A stretch of 64,000 bases of DNA from Adhaeretor mobilis. GTDB lineage: Bacteria; Planctomycetota; Planctomycetia; Pirellulales; Lacipirellulaceae. Positions 45,770 to 53,764 of the stretch are shown here, piece after piece. The notes beneath the pieces are model-generated. The model was not told the origin of the DNA. It did not search any database and was given only the letters and a program-made list of their open reading frames with translations. The stretch covers positions 4,079,178 to 4,143,177 of the forward strand of contig NZ_CP036263.1 of NCBI RefSeq assembly GCF_007741515.1. The letters run 5' to 3'. A program made the translations under genes and the position numbers. Each line of letters opens with the position of its first letter. The stretch's first letter is position 1.

Positions 45770-47791
45770 ATGCCTGACGTACTTTTCAAAATCACCTGTG
45801 TCACTTGCAACGCCCGGCTAAGCGTACGCAACGCTGCGGTGATCGGGCAGATACTCTCCTGCCCGAAGTGCGGCAGTATGGTCGAAGTTGCGCCGCCAGC
45901 GGAGGCCGATGCTGGGGATTGTGCGAAGGCCGAAGGTGCGGGACTGCCTGAGTACGGTGATGACAAAGATGCTTCCCACGGTGCTGAAGCAAGCCCGGCT
46001 AGTGCGCATGTTGTGGGAGACTTTGAGACCAATGCGTTGGGAATTAATGGCGAGAGCAATTCCTCCGTTGAATCTGCTACTGGCGCAAACCAAGAAATTG
46101 ATGACGCTATGCCGCAAGCGGTTGACTTGGCGGCTCGCTATCGGGTGATTGCCTGGGCTTCGACAGGATTGCTGGCCTTGGTGGCGGGTGTTGGTTTGAT
46201 GCTGTATACGATCTCAGGGAATGGCTCTGATCAATCCGACGAAGCTGAAACAGCTTTGCTCAGTGCGCCACTTGATGTTAAAGAGCCGACGCCAGCCACC
46301 GCGCCAAAGGCAACTACTCCGCCTACTCCACCTGTCGAGACCAATACTCTACCGGCTGTCGCTGAGACGATAACGCCACCTGAGACATCTGAACCGGCTG
46401 TTGAAGACTCTAGCCCTGAGAGCGAGCCCGCCGAAACGAATTTGCCGACTGAGCCACTGCCCCCAGAGGAGTCCACGAAGACGGTGGTCACCGATGCGAC
46501 GGCACCTGCTCCGCCCAAGCGAACGCTGCGGATTGATCCGTTGGACCTCGACCCGGAAGGATTTGATCTCTCGACATTGCAATCGGACAGTGCGTCGGAA
46601 CTCTCCGTCTCACCAGCGGAAACATCAAAGCCACCAGAACAACCACTCCAAATCCCCGCTGCTACCGCCGAGCGCCCGACAGTTAGCCGCGATCCGGCTC
46701 AACAGCTATCGGCCCTGGACGCGCCGGCAGTGCTGGCGAAAGAGTTACAGGCATTTGTGGTGAATGCCATGCCGCTTTGTGAGTTCCTCGACTTCACTAC
46801 GCGAATGACGGCGGTCCCGGTGAGCGTCACTCCAGCGGAGCTTCGCTTGGCCGCGGTCTCTGCGACGCGATCTGTCTCCGTTTCGGTGAAAGATGCTTCG
46901 ATCGACTCGCTACTCAGCGCTGCCCTCAAACCGCTGAGATTAACTCCTGTCATCGAAAACAATCAGATTCTTCTTCAACGCGGCGGACTCGAAGACGTTC
47001 GGACTATCGAATACCCGGTAGCCGATCTTCTTGATTCGCATACGGATGCCGCGAAGCTCGCCACAATGGTCCGCCAGCTTGTCGCCCCAGAGACTTGGAC
47101 GGACGCATCTCCCGAAGGCCCCTTTGTCAGAGCTCTCGCCGACCAGCTACAGGTTTTGCACCAGGAAAAACGCCAGTACGAAGTCCTGCGTTTGTTGGAA
47201 ACATTACGTTTAGCTCGAGGCTTAGAGCCACGCAGCAAGTATCCCGTTGCGTTACTCGTAGCCAGATCGCCGCACATGCAACTCAACGACCGACTATCCG
47301 CACCGGCTACGTTCACTTTTTCTCATTACACGCCGACCTGCGAAGTGTTCCGTTTCTGGCAAAACGAACTGGGACTGGCACTACTGATCGACTGGCCAGC
47401 ACTTGCTACAGTGGACATCGAGCCGCGTACGCGTATCACATGCAGTTCGAACGACAAGCCTTGGCACGAGGCGCTGGACGACTCGCTCACGCCGCTGGGT
47501 TTATCCTGGCGCGCGGTGGACGGGCGAACTTTGCAGATTACCTCGATAGAAGTCGCATCGCAGTCGCCTCAGCTTGAGTTTTACTCTCTCAAATCCACTG
47601 TAAAACTCCACGCGAACCAAGTTGAGGACCACCTGGATCGATTAACCAAAGACACTACACTCGTGTTCTCTCCTGAGGTGTATATCGACAAGGGTTCCAA
47701 CACGCTAGTCGTCCGGCACAGTTCAGCGGCGCAGCGAAAACTTGCCCAGTGGTTGACTGAGCAAGGGTTCACTAGACCGACTTCAGAATAG
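45770..47791 (+). CDS. Zinc-ribbon membrane protein with repeated STN-like modules
   Basis: 673 residues. N-terminal zinc ribbon (CVTCNARLSV ... LSCPKCGSMVEV, two CxxC pairs) in the cytoplasm, one membrane helix (VIAWASTGLLALVAGVGLML), a long Pro/Thr/Glu-rich linker (about 160-300), then two STN-like modules: FLDFTTRMTAVPVSVT ... DSLLSAALKPLRLTPVIENN, and FRFWQNELGLALLIDW ... DDSLTPLGLSWRAVDGRTLQ. A last segment (EVYIDKGSNTLVVRHSS) resembles the domain that follows in secretins. ATG at 45770. It probably works with the upstream protein. No secretin barrel is encoded nearby. Confidence 0.7.
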   Translation: MPDVLFKITCVTCNARLSVRNAAVIGQILSCPKCGSMVEVAPPAEADAGDCAKAEGAGLPEYGDDKDASHGAEASPASAHVVGDFETNALGINGESNSSVESATGANQEIDDAMPQAVDLAARYRVIAWASTGLLALVAGVGLMLYTISGNGSDQSDEAETALLSAPLDVKEPTPATAPKATTPPTPPVETNTLPAVAETITPPETSEPAVEDSSPESEPAETNLPTEPLPPEESTKTVVTDATAPAPPKRTLRIDPLDLDPEGFDLSTLQSDSASELSVSPAETSKPPEQPLQIPAATAERPTVSRDPAQQLSALDAPAVLAKELQAFVVNAMPLCEFLDFTTRMTAVPVSVTPAELRLAAVSATRSVSVSVKDASIDSLLSAALKPLRLTPVIENNQILLQRGGLEDVRTIEYPVADLLDSHTDAAKLATMVRQLVAPETWTDASPEGPFVRALADQLQVLHQEKRQYEVLRLLETLRLARGLEPRSKYPVALLVARSPHMQLNDRLSAPATFTFSHYTPTCEVFRFWQNELGLALLIDWPALATVDIEPRTRITCSSNDKPWHEALDDSLTPLGLSWRAVDGRTLQITSIEVASQSPQLEFYSLKSTVKLHANQVEDHLDRLTKDTTLVFSPEVYIDKGSNTLVVRHSSAAQRKLAQWLTEQGFTRPTSE

Positions 47792-47849
47792 GTACCGTCG
47801 AGCCCCTGACGATGCGGGGACGCTGCGGGCCAACTTGTCGGCATGTTAG

Positions 47850-48872
47850 CTATAAGGCTCCCAAGGTTCGATCCATCGCGGCAGCAATCTTTTGACAGCC
47901 GGCCATGGTTTCTGCGAACTGATCGAAGTTCAACGACTGGTAGCCGTCACTTAGCGCTTTGTCTGGGTTGGGATGAACCTCGATAATCAGGCCGTCCGCA
48001 CCCGCTGCAATCGAAGCACGCGACATCGCAGGCACCAAACTGGCATGGCCCGTGCCGTGGCTGGGGTCCATGACAATCGGCAAGTGGGTGCGTTCCTGCA
48101 CGTACGGTGCCGAGGCTAAGGGCAGTGTGAAACGTGTGTGCGATTCGAAAGTGCGAATGCCGCGTTCACAAAGCATGACGTTGGGATTTCCCGCATCGAG
48201 TATGTACTCGGCAGCCAGCAGCCACTCGTCAATCGTGGCACTTGGCCCTCGCTTGAGGAGCACCGCGCACGGCGACTTTCCAGCCGCTTCCAGCAAGCGG
48301 TAGTTCTGCATATTGCGGGCACCAATTTGCAAAACGTCCGCGTACTTGGAAACCAGCTCGACATCGTCTGGCGATACGACTTCGGTAACAACGGCAAGAT
48401 CCGTTTGATCACGGGCCGTCGCAAGCAACTTGAGGCCCTCTTCCTTCATCCCTTGAAAACTGTAGGGGGAGGTCCTCGGCTTGAACGCTCCGCCGCGCAG
48501 GGCCGAAGCGCCAGACTTTTTCACTGCGAAGGCCGTAGCCACGATCTGGTCTTCGCTCTCCACCGAACAGGGCCCAGCGATGACACCAACGTGCCCGCCG
48601 CCGACCGTCAAGCTGCCCGCGGTGATGACCGAGGGCTCGGGCTTTAGTTCGGAACTGGCCAGCTTGTACGGCGCGACAATCGGCATAACCTCGTCCACCC
48701 CTGGGCAACTTTCCAGCGATTCGATACCCGCGATGCGTTCGTCACCCACCGCGGCAATAACGGTACGTTCAGAGCCTTCAATGACATTCGGCTTCAGACC
48801 GAGTGACTCGACTCGCGCGATCGCATCGTCGATATTTTCTTTTGTAGCAGTATGTTTCATAACAACAATCAT
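47850..48872 (-). CDS. aroF: 3-deoxy-7-phosphoheptulonate (DAHP) synthase, type I-beta with N-terminal regulatory domain
   Basis: First enzyme of aromatic amino-acid synthesis: joins phosphoenolpyruvate and erythrose 4-phosphate. N-terminal ferredoxin-like (FL) regulatory domain (about 1-70), as in Thermotoga DAHP synthase, where it gives feedback control by Tyr/Phe. Catalytic barrel: GVIAGPCSVESEDQI, GASALRGGAFKPRTSPYSFQ, DVLQIGARNMQN, LLKRGPSATIDEW, IVMDPSHGTGH and IEVHPNPDKALSD. Length 340. ATG at 48872 with GGAG at good spacing. Upstream lies an aromatic leader peptide and a terminator, so it seems to be under attenuation as well. Confidence 0.93.
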   Translation of the reverse strand: MIVVMKHTATKENIDDAIARVESLGLKPNVIEGSERTVIAAVGDERIAGIESLESCPGVDEVMPIVAPYKLASSELKPEPSVITAGSLTVGGGHVGVIAGPCSVESEDQIVATAFAVKKSGASALRGGAFKPRTSPYSFQGMKEEGLKLLATARDQTDLAVVTEVVSPDDVELVSKYADVLQIGARNMQNYRLLEAAGKSPCAVLLKRGPSATIDEWLLAAEYILDAGNPNVMLCERGIRTFESHTRFTLPLASAPYVQERTHLPIVMDPSHGTGHASLVPAMSRASIAAGADGLIIEVHPNPDKALSDGYQSLNFDQFAETMAGCQKIAAAMDRTLGAL

Positions 48873-48929
48873 TTCAGTGACTCCAAAATTTGACGAGACA
48901 AAGGTAGTTCAATTGGCAACGCCAGTACG

Positions 48930-48967
48930 AAAAAAGCCCCGGGCGTCGCTGACGTCGCCCGGGGCTT
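48930..48967 (-). terminator. Attenuator terminator in the DAHP synthase leader
   Basis: On the minus strand GCCCCGGGCG pairs perfectly with CGCCCGGGGC around a 10-base loop (AA/TT extends the stem to 12 bp) and is followed by six T (48935-48930). It lies between the leader-peptide stop (48996) and the aroF ATG (48872). An upstream CGGGGCTT (49043-49036) is complementary to its 5' arm, so an antiterminator can form. Confidence 0.85.
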
Positions 48968-48995
48968 GGTTGATAGTGTCGCTGGCAAAATCTCG

Positions 48996-49082
48996 CTACA
49001 CGTACTCTCCCATCGCGCCGGGCTTCGTAAAATAGAAGCCCCGCGACCATGTAAACGAGAAATAGGTAGGTGCATTTGCCAT
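48996..49082 (-). CDS. Aromatic leader peptide of the DAHP synthase gene
   Basis: 28 codons from ATG 49082 to TAG 48996. The peptide begins MANAPTYFSFTW and continues SRGFYFTKPG, ending AMGEYV: eight aromatic residues (Y7, F8, F10, W12, F16, Y17, F18, Y27). Codons 14-16 (CGG GGC TTC) can pair with GAAGCCC (49026-49020) in the leader, or with the terminator arm. This is the arrangement of ribosome-mediated attenuation. No strong ribosome site precedes the ATG, and the frame is open further upstream, so the exact start is inferred. The pairing partners are seen in the sequence; the mechanism is inference. Confidence 0.7.
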   Translation of the reverse strand: MANAPTYFSFTWSRGFYFTKPGAMGEYV

Positions 49083-49276
49083 GTCATCAGTATGTATCGA
49101 GTCTACCACTTCGGCAAGTGTTAGTTTGACACATTTTAGGACAGGGCGTTGCCCTGAGCCTCCGATCTTGCGAAGGTTAATGGTGCCATCCTTAAGAGTG
49201 CCAGCGGTGCCTTTTCTAGGCAAGAAAGACGCAACGTAGCCTTTCCCGCAGGTAGAATTGGGCTGATCGGGGCACG

Positions 49277-49753
49277 ATGTCAATCATTCTATTAGCTATC
49301 ACTACGCTGCAACTCGTGCTGCTGTTGGTCCTGGTAGCGGTGTTCATTCTGACTCTAATCTTCGCGTGGTTCCTCTTGCGTAGTGGGAAAAGTGACTCTC
49401 GCTTTGCTCCTCCGAGCGAGCTTGAACTCCTTTTTAAGGAGCGGTTTGCCTCAGGATGCTCACACAAATCGTGGCTCACTTGGCTGGGCGGAGCAAACAA
49501 CGCCTTGACCGTTACGGTAACAAACAGGGAGGTAGCGATTTCGATCAACTCACTACTCAAAGTGTTTGCTGCGTCTCTGGACCTCGTGCATATCATTCCC
49601 CACGGGGACATCTGCAGAGTCGATCGAAAAGGCTCGAGGGTAACTTTCGATTTTGAACTTCCCAATGGTCAGATACGACGTTTCACGCTTCGGCTCAGGC
49701 GGGCGCAGGAATTCTTGGATGTGATCGAACCCCTGGTCGATCTAGAAGGCTAA
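49277..49753 (+). CDS. Membrane-anchored hypothetical protein
   Basis: 158 residues. N-terminal membrane helix (LQLVLLLVLVAVFILTLIFA), then a soluble domain of about 120 residues with alternating strands (ALTVTVTNREVAISINSLLK, VTFDFELPNGQIRRFTLRLR) that ends in a helix (RRAQEFLDVIEPL). The strand-rich part with the final helix recalls a PH-like fold, but this is a guess. ATG at 49277. Divergent from the DAHP synthase leader; the gap of about 195 bases must hold both promoters. Confidence 0.65.
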   Translation: MSIILLAITTLQLVLLLVLVAVFILTLIFAWFLLRSGKSDSRFAPPSELELLFKERFASGCSHKSWLTWLGGANNALTVTVTNREVAISINSLLKVFAASLDLVHIIPHGDICRVDRKGSRVTFDFELPNGQIRRFTLRLRRAQEFLDVIEPLVDLEG

Positions 49754-49915
49754 CAATCGAGAATCTCGGCCCAAGCATCCTGTTATCCAGGAGCCTGCGA
49801 CAGATCTTGCTTAAATCTTGCGAATCCTTCGCCTTGCGGTAATAATACCACCCTCGTCTTCGCAGCGTCCTCTCCCTCGCTTCCGAAGCTTCTGTTCCAC
49901 CACAACTACGCCCTC

Positions 49916-51328
49916 ATGAGGTCACTGTCCATGCCCGCCCCCGACTCGCCCCGTCGTGACTTTCTCAAGACCACTCTCGCCGGCGCTGCGGCGGCTGCAA
50001 CCCCCTATGTGCTCTCTGCGAAGACAAGAGCGCAGGAGGCTACTGAGAAATCGGAAGCGGCAGAAAAGATGCCCATCGGCGTCATTGGTTGTGGTGGCAT
50101 GGGAATGGGTAACATCGACGCAGTCAAAAGTCGCGTCAATGTCGTAGCGGCGGCAGACGTCGATTCCAAGCGTGCTCAAGACATGAGCAATCGGTTTGGG
50201 GGCGGCAAAGCGGAAGTTTCTGAAGACTACCGCAAAATGCTCGACCGGCAGGACATCAAGCTCATCCACATCGCAACGCCCGATCACTGGCATACAAAGC
50301 CGCTCATCGAAGCGATGCTTGCTGGAAAAGATATCTACTGCGAAAAGCCTCTCACGCTTACCATCGATGAAGGAAAACTGATTCGAAAGATTCAAAAGCA
50401 AACCGGCGCGATCGTGCAGGTGGGTACGCAACAGCGCAGCACCTTCCACCTGTTCACCAAAGCGATGGCGATCGTCAACGAGGGGCGACTTGGCAAAATC
50501 CAGCGGGTTCAGGCTGCAATCGGCGCGGCACCAGAGAGCCCGGCCATTTCTGTGGCAGAGCCGCCAAAGCATCTCAATTGGGAGAAATGGCTTGGGCCCG
50601 CGCCCGAGGTCGATTATCGCAACCTGACCAATCCATCAAAAGATGGCAAGCGTCCGCGCCCGCGGGAATGGACGAACGGCCACTACGAATTCCGCTGGTG
50701 GTATCAGTACTCCGGCGGCAAGCTCACTGACTGGGGTGCGCATCATGTTGATATCTGCAACTGGGCATTAAAACTCAACGGCCAGACCGAGGGGCCAACC
50801 TCCATCGGCGGGACTTCAGAGCACCCCGTGCAATTCCAACACGGCGTTCCGCTAGAAAGCGATCGCTATAACACCGCCACTAAGTTCAACTTCACTGTTA
50901 AGTACCCAGGTGGTACCGAGATGATCATTCGCGACGATACCGACAACGGCGCGCTGATCGTTGGCGATAAGGGGAAAATATTCGTCAACCGAGGCAAACT
51001 TGTAGGCAAACCGGTCGATGATTTAAAAGAGAATCCTCTCCCTAAAGACGCAGTTCAAAAAGTCTACAAGGGCATGCCCATGGTCAAGAACGCGCGACGC
51101 GCTCACTGGGAGAACTTCTTCCACTGCGTGAAAGAGCGTAAGGACCCTATTTCTGATGTCCACACGCATATGCAAATGCTGAACGTGTGTCACCTAGCCG
51201 GCATCACCGCCCGCTTGGGTCGCGAGCTTAAATGGGACGATGTCAATGAGCAAATCGTCGGCGACGATGAAGCAAACAGCATGTTGGCCCGACCGTACCG
51301 TGAGGGGTACGAGATCGAGATGGGCTGA
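49916..51328 (+). CDS. Gfo/Idh/MocA-family oxidoreductase with Tat signal
   Basis: 470 residues. Twin-arginine signal SPRRDFLKTTLAGAAAAAT, so exported folded with its cofactor. NAD(P)-binding motif GVIGCGGMGMGN and the family motif CEKPLTLT with the catalytic lysine. The segment GGKLTDWGAHHVDICNWAL is typical of the large planctomycete branch that acts on sugars or sugar acids. ATG at 49916. Substrate unknown. It stands alone, followed by an inverted repeat before the convergent peptidase gene. Confidence 0.9.
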   Translation: MRSLSMPAPDSPRRDFLKTTLAGAAAAATPYVLSAKTRAQEATEKSEAAEKMPIGVIGCGGMGMGNIDAVKSRVNVVAAADVDSKRAQDMSNRFGGGKAEVSEDYRKMLDRQDIKLIHIATPDHWHTKPLIEAMLAGKDIYCEKPLTLTIDEGKLIRKIQKQTGAIVQVGTQQRSTFHLFTKAMAIVNEGRLGKIQRVQAAIGAAPESPAISVAEPPKHLNWEKWLGPAPEVDYRNLTNPSKDGKRPRPREWTNGHYEFRWWYQYSGGKLTDWGAHHVDICNWALKLNGQTEGPTSIGGTSEHPVQFQHGVPLESDRYNTATKFNFTVKYPGGTEMIIRDDTDNGALIVGDKGKIFVNRGKLVGKPVDDLKENPLPKDAVQKVYKGMPMVKNARRAHWENFFHCVKERKDPISDVHTHMQMLNVCHLAGITARLGRELKWDDVNEQIVGDDEANSMLARPYREGYEIEMG

Positions 51329-51340
51329 TTGGAATTTCAC

Positions 51341-51420
51341 TTTGTCTCAATGACACAAAGAGCGCGAAGGTTCGCAAAGAAACTCTGCTATTCTTTGCGC
51401 CCTTCGCGACTTTGCGTCAA
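51341..51420. repeat. Inverted repeat of CAAAG units between convergent genes
   Basis: Left arm 51341-51381 (CAAAGAGCGCGAAGGTTCGC) and right arm 51391-51420 (complement of TTGACGCAAAGTCGCGAAGG) pair over most positions with a 9-base loop. The arms begin and end 12 bases from the stop codons of both flanking genes. Confidence 0.75.
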
Positions 51421-51432
51421 CAAATAGCGGCG

Positions 51433-53637
51433 CTATTCCTTTGCCTCCTCTTTTGGAGGCATCGTCAATCGTTCCTCTGGCAGAGCCTCCTTCACGCCCT
51501 CGACATCCCCGGCGCCCACTGGCACGTACAAACTGGCACCTTCGAAGTCTTCGCCGACGGGTTCAACCCGACCACCCAGATGTTCTGCAAGGAATGCCTC
51601 GGTCACGGCGTTGAAGCTCATGCGGTTAGCCTCGTCGCTAAAGCCGTGACCTTCGTCCGGGTAGAGTACGTAGGTCACAGGGATGTTCTTCGCTTGCATT
51701 GCTTCGACGATTTGGTCCGCTTCAACCTGTGTCACACGTGGATCGTTGGCACCTTGGCCGATCAATAACGGCCGTTTGATTGCATCCACTTTGGTGAGCG
51801 GTGAACGCGCCAGCAATTCTTGTTTTCCTTCCTCAGTAGATACGTCGCCCACGCGAATCTTCATGACCGGCATGAACATCGCCCAGTAGGGCGGCACGTT
51901 TTCCATGAGCGTCACTAGGCTCGAAGGACCGACGATGTCCACGCCACACGCGAAGGTTTCTGGTGTGTAGGTGAGTCCCACTAGCGTCGCATAGCCACCA
52001 TAGCTGCCGCCCATGATGGCGATCTTGTCTTCAATAGCGATGCCTCCCTCAACGGCCCAATTGACCGTGTCGATCAAGTCGTCGTGCATCTTGCGAGACC
52101 ATTCGCCATTGGCGGCATTCGTAAATGCTTTGCCGAAACCAGTTGAGCCGCGATAGTTCACACTCAGCACGGCATAGCCACGGTTGGCGAGCCACTGGTG
52201 CGAGGAGTTGAAACCCCAATCGTCGCGTGCCCACGGGCCACCATGAACATCAAGAACCAGTGGCACTGCTTTCTCCGGCACGCCATCACCATCAGGGTCA
52301 CTGCCCGGTGGTAAAGTGAGATAGCTCACGAGCTTCAGCCCATCGCGTGCTTCGATCACTGGTGTGTGCATCTTTTCGAGCTCGTATTGATCGAGATCGT
52401 CACGACTGCTGAACAGGAAGTGAGCCTCGCGGTTCTTGCGATCATAGAGGTAGAACTTCAGTGGTCCATCATCCAGAATGTAGGCAACAGTCCATTTACT
52501 GTCGTCGAGGGTGCGACTGGTGATGATCAGCTCGCCATCTTCGACGGTCTCCAAGTACTCAAGGTCCGGCTTGATTGCCTCGTCGAGGATTTCCCACTCG
52601 CGTCTTGAGTACGTAAAGCCCACGGCTTGGATGGTTTTCTCTGTGGGGTGAACGATCACTTCGCCCACATCGGCCTTAGCGTTCTCCGCAATCAGCTTCT
52701 TCTCGCCAGATTCCAAGTCGACGGAAAACAGTGCGCCCGTGTCGCGGTCGCGGCTATCTTGCAAATAGAGGATCTTGCTAGTCTTGTCGAAGCCCGCTGG
52801 GCCAGTCGTCATAGCATCCTCGGGGCCGACCTCCATGAACGGTTCCCAGTCAGCCTCACCGTCTTCGTCTTGGACGTTTTTCAGCAAAAGTTGACCACCG
52901 GTTGGAGTGAAGCTCATCGCAAAGCGGACATTGAAATCATCATCAGTCACATAGCCGAGTACGCCCTCGTTCTCTTGAATGAGTTCTCGCTCACCCGTTT
53001 CGATATTCACTCGATACACATCGTGCAACTGCGCATTGCGATCGTTCAAGCCAACAAGAATTTCATTGGGAAACTTCTGACTCGTACCCTCAATACGGGC
53101 GTGAACCCCATCAACCGGCGTGAGATCCTTCGTTTCACCCGTGGCGACGTTCGTGGCATAGACATGCCAATTTTCGTCGCCGTCTTTATCCTGCGTGTAG
53201 AGAATGTGTTCGCCAGTGTAGGCCCAACTATGGCCGCGGATGTCGCGTTGGGTGTCTTTGGTGATCGGCTTGGCGGAAGCGAAGTCGTCGATCGGCGCGA
53301 CCCAGACATTCAAGAAACCATCGACTGGGGCCAAGTAACTAAGCCACTTGCCGTTGGGGCTGACGCGGGCAGAAGCTTTCTGGGGGTTGCCAAACAATAC
53401 GCTGCGAGGGATCAAAGCGGCCTCCTTGGTAGTTTTGGGGTCGGTAGTCGTTGATGTAGGTGTAGCTAGTTTCGAATCGGCATCCGAACGCTTAGCCCCC
53501 TGCTGCTGATTTTCCTGCCCGTCTCCGGGCTCGGTTGGCGAAGGTTGACATCCTACGGAGAGCAACAGTGTCAAGCAGAACCAAACAGGTGCCAGCACTC
53601 GCCTATCTCGAGTTGCTTGATTGAAAGTTTGCATCAT
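51433..53637 (-). CDS. S9-family (prolyl oligopeptidase-like) peptidase, lipoprotein
   Basis: 734 residues. N-terminal lipoprotein signal (VWFCLTLLLSVGCQ, lipobox SVGC), a Gln/Ser/Thr linker, a beta-propeller (about 65-420, for example VSPNGKWLSYLAPVDGFLNV) and a C-terminal alpha/beta-hydrolase domain. Catalytic S545 in GGSYGGYATL, probable Asp in GANDPRV and His in DEGHGF. The fold matches acyl-peptide hydrolase/DPP IV-type peptidases. The ATG at 53637 has a GGAG site; the frame opens further (53715) without a signal. Divergent from comEC. Confidence 0.92.
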   Translation of the reverse strand: MMQTFNQATRDRRVLAPVWFCLTLLLSVGCQPSPTEPGDGQENQQQGAKRSDADSKLATPTSTTTDPKTTKEAALIPRSVLFGNPQKASARVSPNGKWLSYLAPVDGFLNVWVAPIDDFASAKPITKDTQRDIRGHSWAYTGEHILYTQDKDGDENWHVYATNVATGETKDLTPVDGVHARIEGTSQKFPNEILVGLNDRNAQLHDVYRVNIETGERELIQENEGVLGYVTDDDFNVRFAMSFTPTGGQLLLKNVQDEDGEADWEPFMEVGPEDAMTTGPAGFDKTSKILYLQDSRDRDTGALFSVDLESGEKKLIAENAKADVGEVIVHPTEKTIQAVGFTYSRREWEILDEAIKPDLEYLETVEDGELIITSRTLDDSKWTVAYILDDGPLKFYLYDRKNREAHFLFSSRDDLDQYELEKMHTPVIEARDGLKLVSYLTLPPGSDPDGDGVPEKAVPLVLDVHGGPWARDDWGFNSSHQWLANRGYAVLSVNYRGSTGFGKAFTNAANGEWSRKMHDDLIDTVNWAVEGGIAIEDKIAIMGGSYGGYATLVGLTYTPETFACGVDIVGPSSLVTLMENVPPYWAMFMPVMKIRVGDVSTEEGKQELLARSPLTKVDAIKRPLLIGQGANDPRVTQVEADQIVEAMQAKNIPVTYVLYPDEGHGFSDEANRMSFNAVTEAFLAEHLGGRVEPVGEDFEGASLYVPVGAGDVEGVKEALPEERLTMPPKEEAKE

Positions 53638-53764
53638 GATTTTCGCTCCATCGAATCGGGCGGGCAGGGTTAGACTGATTGGCCATATTGTTCCCGTTTC
53701 CAGTCCCGGCGGCAACAGGCTACGAAAACTGTCCCCACGAGATCACCCGAGCTATACTGCCGTC

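Noticed and set aside
45241-46059. Minus-strand frame of 272 codons, Ser-rich
   Set aside because: Spans the junction of the two STN-like genes on the other strand; Ser-rich composition is typical of antisense frames.
52627-53454. Plus-strand frame of 275 codons
   Set aside because: Antisense to the S9 peptidase propeller. Long because of biased codons; no recognisable domain.
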